Source of the DNA: Siphonodentalium dalli
Taxonomy: Eukaryota; Mollusca; Scaphopoda; Gadilida; Siphonodentaliidae
Assembly (NCBI GenBank): GCA_032622095.1
Contig: CP136065.1
Location: 98,711,343-98,775,342, forward strand
DNA: 64,000 bases
Reading direction: 5' to 3'
How positions within the stretch are numbered: the stretch's first letter is position 1; every line of letters begins with the position of its first letter. The notes below the pieces were generated by a model. The model had not been told where the DNA came from and did not search any database. It worked only from the letters and a program-made list of their open reading frames with translations. The translations under genes and the position numbers were made by a program. Shown piece after piece: positions 13,555 through 26,070 of this stretch.

Positions 13555-13696
13555 CTACAATAATGCCATAAATAATCGACTCCTTAACCACATCATAATT
13601 ATGTGTAATTTTTCAGGATTAAGTCGGCTTAATCCTGAAAAATTACCCATAATTCTGCTGTGGTTAATGAGTCGATTATTTAGGGCATTACTGTAG
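13555..13696. mobile_element. Foldback MITE, copy C1
   Basis: This is a near-perfect palindrome of 142 bp with arms of about 67 bases and a loop of a few bases. The left end ctacaataatgcc pairs with ggcattactgtag at the right. Related, less perfect copies sit at 40467-40605 and 61905-62035, and they share 'aatcgactcc..aaccaca' and 'attatgggtaa'. Confidence 0.85.
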
Positions 13697-15022
13697 ATTA
13701 AGCACAGTGCGAGCAATAATCTTATATTCAATGACCAATCGAGGATAACTGTCAGATGATTGACAATTGAGCGATAGCTGTATGATACAACACACCACAT
13801 TGACTGAGTGTCTGTATAGGTGAAGTTGTTTGTGTACAAACCGAATAAATTGATACCCTATCCGTAGTGATGGTTAGGACACCACGACCACAGTTAGAAC
13901 GTGCGCATCGGATGACATAGTACCCTAACAATAGTCGCAATTCGGGAAGTTTGCGAAATCTCTATTGTATGAAACCGTATCCTCGATACACGTACTCCCC
14001 TTGTAAGGGACGTGTCTCCAATGTATCAAATGGGGATGTCCATCTTATAATTCCACAATGCAGCCATTGTAACCTGACCTGAATTCAATGCCCCCTTATT
14101 TTATTAAGTTAGAATTCTCGAACTGCTACATCAAACGTTCCAATTGTTGAGAATGCACCACATGACATCTCCACAATGGTCGAAAAGTCTCCGAGTGATG
14201 GCCGTTTCAGGTAAAGCAAGCTATTTTACAGAAAGTACGAATATCCAAACATTGACCATGTGGTCTAACAACAACTTAATAGCTATCATGAACTACTGGT
14301 TAGAAAATTTCTAACAGTTGAATATTTTTACCGAAGTTAGGGGCAACAAATGGGGGATGATCAGCTTTGAAACACGAGAACCGGTGGCTAAATACTCCAG
14401 TTTGCCCATAAAATACTATCAAATCCAGTAATTTCAAGTCGACAAAGGACTATGACTCATACACATATCCTTGCACCGCACCAATATTCAAACTTAAAAC
14501 AGACCCTTTGTTCTACCTTCTACATCTGTTTATGTTTAGTCACATGAAAATCTCGTAATCCACATGTACAATGCTTATGCACTGGGACCTGCCAGATAAC
14601 TATTATAGTGCCCTTCTGACAAATCGAATATCCACCCATAAATAAGAACATTTGTATGTTGGTTATGATCCGCATGCAATTCATTTCCTTGTCGATAGGA
14701 GCGTGCAGATCATTTGCAAATTAATATGTACCATAAGACGAAAGCATGAGAGCCTACAGTCATATAGTTACTATATAGTTCATATGTTGGTATAATGTGT
14801 TGAATGCGAGTTCGAGTCAAAAAATATTATTGTATTCATATGTGCTCCCAAAAATACAGATACGTGCTTCGACAGTATAAATTTCGTATGTATATAACTA
14901 TACAAGTGAACTGTAAACAGCGCAAATCTACAAGCTCCATTAACAGGAACAGTTTCAATGGACGTGGTTCTGTTATCAGTCTAGGACTATTGTTATAAAG
15001 AAAAAAAACGTTGGTGCATGTC
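13697..15022. other. Intron, nothing recognised
   Basis: No gene, tandem repeat or element ends were recognised here. Confidence 0.4.
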
Positions 15023-17136
15023 CAGGGTTGGCGCTGGACCAAAGTTTTTCTCTTGCCAAAAGTTTGCCAAATTAAATTATTTTTTGCCAATTAAAAAAAT
15101 ATTGGCCAAATTTAATTGCGCGTATAATTGGGGAAAATATCTTGTTTTCATCTTTGTTCTATACTGTAAAAACTAACCACAATGAGTTACTAGAAAAGCA
15201 AGTTAGTATTATTAACAAATATCAAAGTAGCAATAAATGTCTAAGCGACACCTGCCTAAAAACTACGATTAATATTGCTATTGCAATTCATCAAGCATAC
15301 ATATTATTGCTGAAATCAACGAGCCATATATTAGGGTACGTTCATACGCTGGCAATATTGCATTGCAAACTGCAAAAAATGCCAGCCGCAAAGGTTGTTT
15401 TGTTTTTGTTTTGTCAGCTGGCATTTTTGCCAGCTACCGACTTGCTCGTACTGGGTCGTGGCTGGTCATCAACAATCAACGGTGATATATGATAACGGCG
15501 AAAACCTCTCTGCCGGTGGCCACAACACAAGGCCACTAACAATAATTGATTGTGTCTGTACCGCCCTTGATACGATCGAATGGGATCGGGTGTGTTCTCT
15601 ATGATTCCCATACACACTTAAGTATACGTGTGTACGGATCTCCGTTATATGAGGATATGATGATATGGCGTGATACAAAGAGTACCAAAAGTGATGCTTC
15701 CCGAGTCATAAATGTTGGAGCTATAGGGGAGGTGGTGGCAGGACTCACTATGAGTATCCATGCATTGCTTCAAATGAGCTTACTTCAGTGAGCGTGTACA
15801 AATTCTCAATTGTTATCGAAATGGTCATGTATCGATCATAATGACACATTGAGATATCACTCAATTCAGATCAAGCTGTGGTTCGAATATGTGCCAACAC
15901 CATCTACCCGACTGCGATATCGATGTAATTGTAGTGGTTTAAAAGTGACTGCTTGTGTCGTGGTGGTGGGGCGGGGTCTAACAGTAGGAATAATGGGATG
16001 TTAGTCTTTGGCATTGATAAAGCATAATTATATGGGCCTATATAATTATTCATGCCATTTGAATAACAATATATTGTGTGCTTTTGATTAACTTGTGTTA
16101 CTATTCATTTGATTTCTTTGTTTTGTTTAACATCAACACCACCCCCCGTTTTTCTTAACTTATTGTTTTGCTTAACATGAAGACCAACGAGTTTGTGACT
16201 AAAATTATTGGAATGACAAGTTTGGAGTTTGAGATCATACCCGGGAAGATTTGAATTCGTCGGTTATCTTCGTTGAGCCAAGTGCGGACCCACCATCTCC
16301 TGTCCTGACGTTTATTGTACTCATATATGAGCAGCATCCCAGCGAGCTGGCCGTGGCGATATCACATTCCAACATGTCAAGTGACCTTATTTTTGACTGG
16401 CCTTAGAATACCAATACGCATCGTGATCTAATATATCGAAAACAGCTCATCAATCACGCAAAACGGCTGTCGTTCATTGATCACTACTAATTCTGATTTG
16501 TTGACAGCGGGCAGAAATTAATCCGTTTTGGCAATTTTGCAGCTGGAATTTTTGCAGTTTGCAGTGCAATATTGCCAGCGTATGAACGTACCCTTAATCT
16601 GTCGCCATTCACACTCGGCTGCTTAACCTATAGTCTTATACTCGCTGTTAATATAACACTGACATCATAAATACGTGCTATATAATGTTTCCATTAATAT
16701 TCATTGTTACAATGACTGCATGCGTCCATAATCTAACCGGACAAAGGGAGTATTAACTGTAAAAACAAATTCATAATTACCTTTTGTTGTATCTACATTG
16801 ATATCATGTTACAAATTACTTACAAAAGCCACAATGACAATTTTACAGAACATCGCCTTTTTACGACTCCCATTTTAACCATGATCGATTAGCTGTTTCG
16901 TGAAAGTTTTATTAAGACAGAAAGAAGGGATTACCTTTTTGTTAAAACCAAAGAAGATTACATATAATTTTCGACATAACACTGCTGACCGTGCTACATG
17001 TAAATTATTATATTTCTTGTTTTGTTTTCCATTGTATTGTATGCTGTAATTCGTCACATGTAATTAAAAACCCACTTGCCAAAACTTTTTCCAAATGAAA
17101 ATATGTTTTGCCATTTAATTTGGCAAGCGAACCCTG
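15023..17136. mobile_element. hAT-like element remnant carrying a nested insertion
   Basis: The left end is CAGGGTTGGCGCTGG and the right end, inverted, is CAGGGTTCGCTTGCC. Both continue into 'gccaaattaaa'-type sequence with many TTTGCCAAA words. CAGGGTTG-type ends are typical of hAT elements. I could not find a clear 8-bp target duplication. No transposase ORF is present. A related 5' end (cagggttggcgccgacc) occurs at about 56779. A Harbinger-like element is inserted inside (15334-16593). Confidence 0.5.
15334..16593. mobile_element. PIF/Harbinger-like non-autonomous element
   Basis: The 1,260-bp element is flanked by TTA on both sides (15331-15333 and 16594-16596). Its terminal inverted repeats of about 50 bp begin GGGTACGTTCATACGCTGG and are almost perfect. 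A 3-bp TWA target site and GGG ends fit PIF/Harbinger. The internal reading frames (60-80 residues) are not transposase-like. It is nested in the repeat at 15023-17136, so it is the younger insertion. Confidence 0.85.
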
Positions 17137-17212
17137 CATATATCTCATTTATCGAGATTTACCTGAATTTGTTATCTGTGTAAACGTTATATTCCTTCTT
17201 GTATATTTTAAA

Positions 17213-17745
17213 GCTTTAGAGATACGGGCGGTGTTGGAGGTGGCTATGCTGTTAAAATATTCACCTCCGTCAAAAACCACCATAAACAGAAATAATAGTA
17301 AAATATAGACAGACCCTGTTCTTATACCAATCAGAAATATGGCATAAACAGTATGTTATTGTCAAATGTTTTTCCTTTGTTATGTAAACAAAAGCAGAAA
17401 AACGTTACAGAACCTGGCTTTTATTTAGATCCGGATATGGTCAACATAAAGAGCGTTATTTGTTACTGTTTTCCTGATATGGAAATAATAAAGAGCGTTT
17501 ATATCATTTGATTGTGACTAACCAATAGAATTGCGCTGTGTTATATAAGCAGAAGTAAAACTTCTGTAACACGAGCAGAATCTTGTTTACGTACACCATT
17601 GTACGTCTTGACGACATTATACTATTTACGCGCTGATTATGTTTGGAATATGAACAAAACTATATATAGTTTAATATTCCTTCTGTTGATGGCGATTTGA
17701 ACAAATATGAATATTTCTGCAACGAACGCCGCCCGTGCCTTTTAG
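17213..17745. mobile_element. TTAA-type MITE, copy A1
   Basis: The approximately 530-bp element has inverted ends (gatacgggcggtgtt at the left, cgccgcccgtgcc at the right). It shares internal words such as 'ataaagagcgtt' with copies at 31451-31979, 40758-41259 and 57772-58274. This copy is the most worn at its ends: the left TTAA is degraded to tttaga. It has no coding capacity. Confidence 0.75.
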
Positions 17746-18199
17746 CCAGTTAACGGACTCGTGACTGGACATTCGGAACTAACAAATCTCGACCCTTCAT
17801 GTGCTCTACCTACTGATTCCTAGTGTACATTCATTAGCCCGTTAACACTGAAATTACCTGTATTATTGGCAGAATACACACATGTACCAACTTTAGTTAC
17901 GAGTAAATAACCCCATCTTTAGAAATCAGTCGGAAACCAAAATGCTAACCAATAGGTATTCTAAATCAATAGGGTCACAGCCCAAGAGACACTCGAACCG
18001 AACACATATTCGAACTCTCTGGTTCCGATGAAATTGACCAAACTTGAGTTATCAGTCGGAAACCAAAATGCCATCACAAAAGGTCGGACACCCAAAATAC
18101 TATCAAATAAGGGTTGTACACCAAAATGTTATCAGACGGACAGACAGTCAGACTGATAACATGATACGACCGTTTTGTTAAACGGGCGTAAACAAATTA
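17746..18199. other. Intron, nothing recognised
   Basis: Intronic sequence. The short repeat 'agtcggaaaccaaaatgc' occurs at about 17927 and 18055, which suggests a small degenerate tandem block. Confidence 0.4.
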
Positions 18200-19680
18200 A
18201 AGGCAATTTTTTTGTCAACATCGATTTGTCCACTAACATTATAGTCACATCAACAAAGCCCAGCAACATCATAACCAAATCAGCAGGACCACTGGCAGCA
18301 TGGATAAGTCAACAGCCACATGCACCAAAGCCATGGTTAAAATCAAGGTGACCCACAAACATAATAGCTAAAACAGGGTCTGTCAACATACCCAAATCAA
18401 CAGGAGCCACCAAGATTATAGACAAATCAACTTGGACCACCGACAGCATATATGACAACATTTGGAAACATACTGTTCACTAACACTGGTTTGCCCCACG
18501 AACGTCAGAGCATTTCAGTGGGACCACCAACGTCGCAGCAAATCGACAGATCCAACCAAGATCATATATAAATAACCAGGACCCACCAGCATGATAGCAA
18601 ATTAGAAGGAAACATCAAAGAAAATCAGCAGGGCCGACCAACATCATGGTAAATCAAAGGAACCCACCAATATCATGGCAAATCAGCAGAACCAACCAAA
18701 ATCATAGCAAATCATCAGTAGCACCAATGTAATAGCAAATCCGCAGAACCAACTAAGAGTATAGACATGATAGGAAATAAACAGGACCCGTCGACAATAT
18801 AGTAAATCAGCATAACCCACCAATATCATAGATAAATCATCATGGCCAACCAACATGCTAGCAAATCAGCAGGACCCATTAACATCATTTCAAATCAACA
18901 TGCGCCACCAACGTCATGGGGAATCAGCAGAACCCACCAACATAATATCAAATAAGCATGAGACGCAATATCAAAGACAATAAGCAGGACGCATCAATAT
19001 CGTGGAAATAAGCAGGACCCACCAACATCAATTCAGATCATCATGACTCACCATCATCATATCTGAGTCATCAGGACCCAAAAACATGATATCACAATAC
19101 CAATCATTATCATACGTAACCAACCAACACGATAGAAAATCAGTAGGACCCACCAACATATCATATCAGGACCTACGATCATATGCAAGGCAGCAAGACC
19201 CACCAACGTTGGAAATCAACAGGACTCATCGAGATGAAAGAAAATCAGAAGGACCAACCAACATCATGGCAAATCAGCAGGACCCACCAACGTCATAGCT
19301 AAATAATCATGACCCACCAACATTATTTGCTTATAAGTATCACCCACCGATATCACATCAAATCAAGATGACCCACAAATATCAGCAAATCCCACCAACA
19401 TGTCAATTCAGCAGGAGCAGCCAACATCATGGCAAATCAAAAGGTCACACCAGCATACTAGCAAATTAGCAGGACACACCAACACGACAGCAAATCATGT
19501 AGCAAATCAGCATGAACCAATAAGAGCATAGCTAAGTAATCAGGACCCGCCAACAAATAATAGCAAATCAGCAGGACTCAACAACATCATAGCAAATCAG
19601 CAGGTCCACAAACCTGGTGGTAAATCGCCAGGACCAAAAGACATCACGGCGAATCAACAGGCCCCATAACCATGGTTAAT
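18200..19680. repeat. Degenerate minisatellite, about 30-bp unit
   Basis: About 1.5 kb is built from diverged units of the form 'aaatcagcaggacccaccaa' plus 'catcatagc'. Unit length drifts by a few bases, so reading frames open and close at random. The array lies inside a protease intron and I see no function beyond bulk. Confidence 0.85.
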
Positions 19681-19683
19681 AAC

Positions 19684-19790
19684 ACGCCATACTATACAAA
19701 CCATCCACTGACTGTCATTTCTACTATACAACCCATCATCCACTGACTGTCATTTCTACTATACAATCCATCATCCACTGACTCATTTTT
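19684..19790. repeat. Short tandem repeat, about 44-bp unit
   Basis: Roughly two and a half copies of a unit containing 'catccactgactgtcattt' and 'ctactatacaa' lie next to each other. The array stops about 20 bases from the 5' splice site of the exon at 19813-19993. Confidence 0.8.
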
Positions 19791-19812
19791 ATTGTCTTGT
19801 TACTGTACTTAC

Positions 19813-19993
19813 TGGTCTGTTGTTTTTGGCCCGTTTCCCCGAATCCTGTTATGTAGCACTCAGCCTGTGGACCAAACACTGTCGCACTATCTATAAGGCG
19901 TATTGGTTGAACCCACTGGTTAACTTGTATATCCGCTGCGAGGATTAGAACGGCAATGTCGTTGAAAAGGGAAGCTGGGTCATATCCTTCATG
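19813..19993 (-). CDS. Serine protease S1, exon with catalytic Asp
   Basis: The exon begins after a textbook pyrimidine tract and acceptor (accgtttcttcacaccag) and encodes about 60 residues. HEGYDPASLFNDIAVLIL contains FNDIAVL with catalytic Asp102. It then has VNQWVQPIRLID and AECYITGFGETGQ with Cys136. The best donor (ACCA|GTAAGT) ends the exon in phase 1, but the next exon at 12894-13023 needs phase 2. Using a weaker donor four bases downstream (AGTAA|GTACAG, exon end 19809) restores the frame and reads QQTSKPPETK. So either the weak site is used, both are used, or this allele is frameshifted. Confidence 0.92.
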
Positions 19994-19999
19994 CTGGTG

Positions 20000-21040
20000 T
20001 GAAGAAACGGTGGAAAAGTTTCAATATAACGCTGCTCACTTCGGATTTCACATGTAAGGTCTAGACGCATGTTTTGCATGAATGCAGACAAGAACAACAA
20101 GCCATTATCAATAGAGATTTTCTGGGGATCGATCCGCATAAAACTCATGATTTCCACGTACCATAAACTTCATTGCACTTACATGTGTAAGCGTAATAGT
20201 TATTATCTGATTTGAGACCAAATTAGTGAAGATGTCCTAAGCAAATGTTTACCTTATGAAGCAAAAGAAAATGAAAAATACTTGCAATTAACATAATTCG
20301 TATCATTCCGAAACTTTGACTAAAAGAATCTCATCTCATATTCTCATTTAAAGCGACAACCACCCGTAAATATGTTTTATAGCTTAGAATGTTCATGTCA
20401 TGCCTGCAGATCAACAAAACATTGGGCTGAGATGAATGCAATGTCGTGAATACATGTAAATCAATAGACAAATATACAGCCGAACATGTATCTCTAATAC
20501 TGCGGCCTATCCAATTGATTTCTGCCTGCGTGAGCGAACTAGCCTGCATAAAATTTGTTTTCATTGGGCTGAAATATTTATGGCAGCTTCATTCTTCATT
20601 ATATCATATGGAGGTATAAAGTTATATCGTGCAAAACTTAACTCAACATTGTGACACAAATTGAAGATCCTCATTTACATCCTCAAATAATCAATTTGGT
20701 GATTGGATTGTGGTGTGATATTGTTGAGTGTTTTAGCAGTTACTTGCACAGTGTCAAAATAAAGAAAAAGATGTTTTCAATCTCTCAAATGTATTGAAAT
20801 CCATTGTTTTGTCTGAATCTCAGTACGATCTCAATATATGTGTCATAAAATCATGTTTTCTCATCAATTAAAAGATAATTTGAATATGATAGTGTATCTA
20901 TTATAACAACTGTGATATAAAGTGTTATTGCGTAAATTTATTGGTAGTTACCAATTATAGTTCCAGATATAAATAGTTGTGTGTGTCTCCTGAACAATTA
21001 GATTTTTCTTGAGGTACGACCTTAGATATGTGGTGGCAAC
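20000..21040. other. Intron, nothing recognised
   Basis: Intronic sequence between the two central protease exons. No repeat family or gene was recognised. Confidence 0.45.
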
Positions 21041-21044
21041 ATAA

Positions 21045-21172
21045 TGAGGTTACACAATATAACGTAATGATAACGAAATGATAATATAACGTAATGAGGT
21101 TACACAATATAACGTAATGATAACGTAATGATAATATAACGTAATGAGGTTACACAATATAACGTAAGCGGG
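21045..21172. repeat. Short tandem repeat beside a splice donor
   Basis: Words 'aatataacgtaatgaggtta' and 'cgtaatgataa' are repeated three times or so. The block ends about ten bases from the GTACGT donor of the protease exon at 21182-21272. Confidence 0.8.
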
Positions 21173-21181
21173 CACACGTAC

Positions 21182-21272
21182 CTCGATAATCTGAGCGACT
21201 TGTATTGTCTGTTCCATTCCTTCAATAGCGTAAAGATCATACTCTCCTGCTACAACTGTGAGTCCAGATACC
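21182..21272 (-). CDS. Serine protease S1, short exon after the catalytic His
   Basis: This 91-nt exon encodes VSGLTVVAGEYDLYAIEG and MEQTIQVAQIIE. This is the strand-loop region between catalytic His57 and Asp102, and 'VVAGEYDL' matches the usual 'V.LGE.DL' of S1 proteases. One base completes the split Ala codon from 27429-27576, and the exon ends in phase 0 on GAG|GTACGT. The polypyrimidine tract before the acceptor (attatctgaccattgaag) is only moderate. The fit of frame, length and sequence with both neighbours makes the call strong. Confidence 0.9.
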
Positions 21273-21457
21273 CTTCAATGGTCAGATAATAGAGTTCTAT
21301 TTACTATCGACGTGCTTAAATACATAGTTTCCGGCTTCTATAACATGCATGAAATTATTGAGCATCAAGCAGAAATATAGTGTTAGACGACAACATTGAA
21401 TGCGAAATTATTATAGGAACGCATGTATTACACACATATTGCCATATTTCGGTTGTA

Positions 21458-23026
21458 TTAACCCTTTGAACCCTGGCGCCCACAGTGATCGACACCCTGA
21501 CCCGGGGCTCCCAGTGGTATGTCCGCTTAAATTAGACAGTGTCTAGTAGCATGGTGTTGATTATGTTCAAATTGTGACACCGGTCTGAAACTTTACAGGT
21601 TTGTCCCCCATGGATCAGCGATCATTATAAGATCGCGAGACTTTGCCTCGCGGCAACCCCTTGGTAACGGTTGCTATGCAACTACCCGGAATTGACTGGA
21701 AAATGTAAATGTAGCATATAGCGTCGTAATTCAACCTCAGTGATTGCGTTTTTTGATGCAGGTACTACCCCAACGTGAAATTTGAGATATACCCGACCAG
21801 AATAGTGAACCAAATATCCCATTTAAGGGTAGCAACGGTTGGTAAGCAAATACCACAACTGATCGAATGACATAATTGCACTAACCATTCAGTGGTATGT
21901 TTTGCCTTAATTTAGACAGTGTCTAGTCGCATGGTGTTGGTTATGTTGAAAGGGGACACCTACCTGAAACTGTGCAGGCATGATACATGCATGCACGGAC
22001 CACTGATCATTGTAAGATCGGGAGACTTTGCCACCCGATCTCGCCTTAGAAACGGTTACTATACAACTACCCGAAATTTGCAGGATAAACGAATTCTAGC
22101 TTATAACGTTGTAATTATACATCAGCGAATTGCGTTTCGATGCAACCAATATCCTAATGTGAAATTAAGATATACCTGACCATGCGCGAGTAAGTCAACT
22201 TGATATGCGATAGACTTTTTACTACATGTGGCACAACAGAGACTGATATTACAGAGACCAGAAACAGCGTAATTTCCCGTAACATATCGTGGCCCCATTG
22301 TTCAAATAAGCTGTCTAGATTGTGTCTACTGTACTAACATGTGAAACATGCAACAAAATGTCATATATAGCGCCACATTTCACTTAAACGCATTTTTCAA
22401 AATGAATTATAGCCTGCGCCCATGCGCATATTTTCCTAGCCGTTTCTAGTGGGTAGCCAATCCATATATACACCTTTGCCAGTACTGACTTCAGTAGGCC
22501 AATTTAAATATATATATTAGTGGGTATGTCGTGTATAAGTACGTTATAAACCATTTATTTGTCATTGCGCTAGTCTGCGCATGCGCGAATAAATCAACTT
22601 CATATGCGATAGACCCTTCCCCATATGTAGCAGAACACTGGTTTAATATACGCGAGGGTAATTTAAACTGAAATTGTGTGTCTAAATTATGTCTGTTCTG
22701 TACACACACGGGGAACACGAAATTATATGCCGTAAATATAGCGGCACAGTTCGCTTAAAATATCGTATGTTTTTGTAGATTATATGCTATGCGCATGCGC
22801 ATATATTTCTACCCGATACTAGCGGTCAACCATTCCATACGCACCATGGGCGCCGCTGACATATGTGGGGGCAATTTAAATATAAATCAGTGGGTCTGAC
22901 GCTCGTTATACTATATATAAATTTGCTACCGAATCATGTCGTCGCTGCACCGAAATATCGGTGTTACGGGATATAGTCACGGTTCGTTTGCACCTAAATA
23001 TCGGTGTTACGGGTTCAAAGGGCTAA
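21458..23026. mobile_element. piggyBac-like non-autonomous element, copy B2
   Basis: This is a full-length relative of 7934-9457 with the same CCCTTTGAACCC / GGGTTCAAAGG ends. The left target TTAA is intact, while the right end reads ggctaa instead of gggttaa, so the terminus has mutated. It lies in the intron between the catalytic His exon and the exon at 21182-21272. Confidence 0.9.
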
Positions 23027-23190
23027 GCTCTTGTATAGTCACTAGACAGTGAGTGGCTTGAGTTTAAGCCCGTGTCAACATCATTTTGAACACGATCGTG
23101 TGTACGACGCGTTGCGCAATCCACTATCCGTCAATTAATCTGATTACTTCTTGTACACGGAAATTCGTAATATAATGTATGGCTTCAGTC

Positions 23191-24617
23191 AGGGGGGGGG
23201 CGTAAAAAGTTGCGAGACATGGGGGGTCTTTTTTTTACATTTCCATTTTTTTTACACCCACCCACCCTTTCTTGCATTTTTTTTTCATAAAATTTTAGAC
23301 ACCCACCCCAAAACATCAAAGCTTTATGTTGGTCCCCTCTGTAAAAACGACTAACCGCTCTATAGTGGTCCCTTCTTTCAAAGATCAAATTAAATGTTAC
23401 TTCCTGTTAACAAACATGTGCAAAATTGAACTCTAAGCAATCAACAAAGGTAGTATATGATGTGATTATATTGGTAAATTTATAACCCAGCCTATTCATC
23501 TGTGTGAGTACAGCTGGTAAGTAGATGAAAAATATGTTGAATCCCCTGGAATGACAACAAAACATAACTAGGGCCAGTGTTAGGGCCTATAGTAGAATAA
23601 AAAATTACACAAAATTAAATTCATCTTTTTTTCAGACATCAACCAGCATGACCTTTATGTGTGCCTTCAAACTAGACCACCTTGCATGCACATCATCTTA
23701 TAAATATACAATAATTAAGTAAATTACTTTTTTCTTCTTTAATAATTTTCAAATTAGCCTGAATTAGATATTAAGTGTCATTTACATTGTAGTATATGGA
23801 GGTAATTATAGGATATACATGTAATAATTACAATGTGAACAAAACTGTAATGTGTCCTGGCCCCTCTTCACATCTATTTAAATAATAGTTTTATACTTTT
23901 CAGAAGACTATCCATTGAGGAAGGTTATATTTTTTCTTCTTTCAATAAATGTTATTAAAACTTTATTTCATGTCTACTTATTTACTTACTGATGGTTGTC
24001 AACAACACTGAAACTAATAATTCGACAATTCAAATAATTATTTGACAAAAGTATATTTAAAAATCAATTTGGTATACAAACACTGATACAACTACTTATT
24101 TCATACATTACACTCATGCATCAACTAACTGTATGAGTAAAGAGACTGTCATGAACTATAATAATTATTGTAATATTCTGTCATGAGTTGTCAGCTGATA
24201 TTGTCAGACTGCATTAAGTTCACCCTAGAGCTATCTGAAGTATTTTTTTATTGATCTACACCGTGAACTAGACAAATTTCAATATAAAAACTGCCAAGCA
24301 AACTGAAACAGACACAATAAAACAAAATTTGCGCGCAAAAAAAAAAAATCAATGAACATTTTGGGACCCACCCCCACAATATTCACTATTTTTTCCATTG
24401 TATATCAACTTATGGGGGTAATTATAACAATATTGAATGTATTAGTGCTTCTCATATTGCAACAAGCCACAACATATAAACAAATATGTTTAAAACAGTT
24501 GAAAATATGTCAATGAAATAAAAATGCAAAAAAGGTGGTCAAAAACTGTTTCCGGCCTCGGGTACCCACCCACCCCCCACCTCATGTCTCGTAAAAACAA
24601 TTCGCCCCCCCCCCCTG
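23191..24617. mobile_element. hAT-like non-autonomous element with intact 8-bp target duplication
   Basis: The ends are inverted: a G-run, CG, then 'gagacatg' at the left, and 'catgtctcgt' with a C-run and CTG at the right. Both sides are flanked by the identical octamer CTTCAGTC (23183-23190 and 24618-24625). An 8-bp duplication and CAGGGG-type ends indicate the hAT superfamily. No transposase ORF was found in 1.4 kb. Confidence 0.88.
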
Positions 24618-24625
24618 CTTCAGTC

Positions 24626-26070
24626 ATAATTAAATTTATATCAAATTATTAACTTTGTTTACAGAATACATCATCGACTCAAGTTACTTATTTTTCTGTA
24701 TATTATCGAACAGTATCAATTTAATTCAGCATGTGTGGAAATTTCACACAAACGCATTAGTGCGATCCCTATATCTTGCTTGACGTATATTACGTAATGC
24801 ATGAAAACCCAACCGGTACTACAGTAATGATGCGACATCGTATTGTTTTCAGTAGATGACTAACTAGCATGGACACCAAACATAAAAGCTTGTTTGATAC
24901 TAAAGAATGTTGACTGTCGGTGTGTGATAAACACAGAATCACACAGACGTGTGAATGCGTTAAATTTATCGCACTCTTTTGATATGCCGCAAGTTACAAC
25001 TCGAGCCTGTCGGCTCTCGTTGTTACACGTACACCACAACCACACCCTATTCGGCTCTCTTCATGTTCATATACTGTCATCGGATGATGAATAGGAAAAC
25101 ACCAGGCTGCAAGGCACTAATCATGTTGAATTATCGTTCTTGGAAAAATACAGGGACATTATTCTTGAGGTTAAAAAATCCCTGGCAGCTGATTGGTGTA
25201 TTATCGTCAGAACACTAAATGCATACAATTTTCAAATATATATTTTCTGATCAGATCATGTAGATATTTAATATAAATTGTATTTATTATTGTGGGGAAT
25301 TTGGGATGAGAAATGGTATAGAGTAGTTGAAGATTTGTTTTCAAAATTTGCTGCTGAACTGACGGTAGTTATGGAAGCGGGAAATTTAAGTTGGAAGAAC
25401 TCCCGTACCTAGAATGTTTTTTCAATTGAAATTATGTCCCAGGTTTGGTTCCTCCAAAACTGAAGAGAAAACTGTACCAATTATTCGATTTGTTTGTTTG
25501 TTTGTTTAGTTAGGGTTTTACGTCGTTTTAGCCGTTAAGCGACATCACGACTGAGAGAAAATGAATCAGAATTAAGCAAAACAACTGTGTATAGACGTAA
25601 CCTGAATTAGACTCAAATAAAAACACCCAAAATCAGAGCGAGAGTGCTCGATTGGGGTCAGAACCATTAAGAAACTGACCATTGTGCAAACACATATAAA
25701 ACAGAATAACAAAACAGACAGCAATACTACTTTGAGAACAGCCAAGATATAAAACCTGCATAAAATTTATCAGCAAATATAAATACTTTAAATTAACAAG
25801 GCTCTGTATAATCATAATATTTGAAGTAGACGGCAAACAAGCCTCCTGAATCGTTAATAATATATTTATAATATATGTTGAATCTGGCGTGAATCTCATT
25901 CAATTAATCAAGTTGACAATCGGGTGGTTGACTCAGTTGGTTATCCCTCGCCCAACAGTCAGCCTCACTACACACAACATACATGGTGTCCCCTTCCATC
26001 CAAGTTAGCACTCGCTCTCGAAGCATACTATCGAACTTTGAAAACTCAAAGATCAACCTGTTTCCGAGAG
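24626..26070. other. Intron with a possible dispersed repeat tail
   Basis: No gene was seen. At about 25488-25550 a (TTTG)n run is followed by 'gttttacgtcgttttagc' and 'gacatcacgac'. This is a word order I associate with mollusc interspersed repeats, but only as inference from memory. Confidence 0.4.

Noticed and set aside
18200-19680. CRISPR-like regular repeats
   Set aside because: The repeats are degenerate, with no constant spacers, in a eukaryotic intron. This is a minisatellite.
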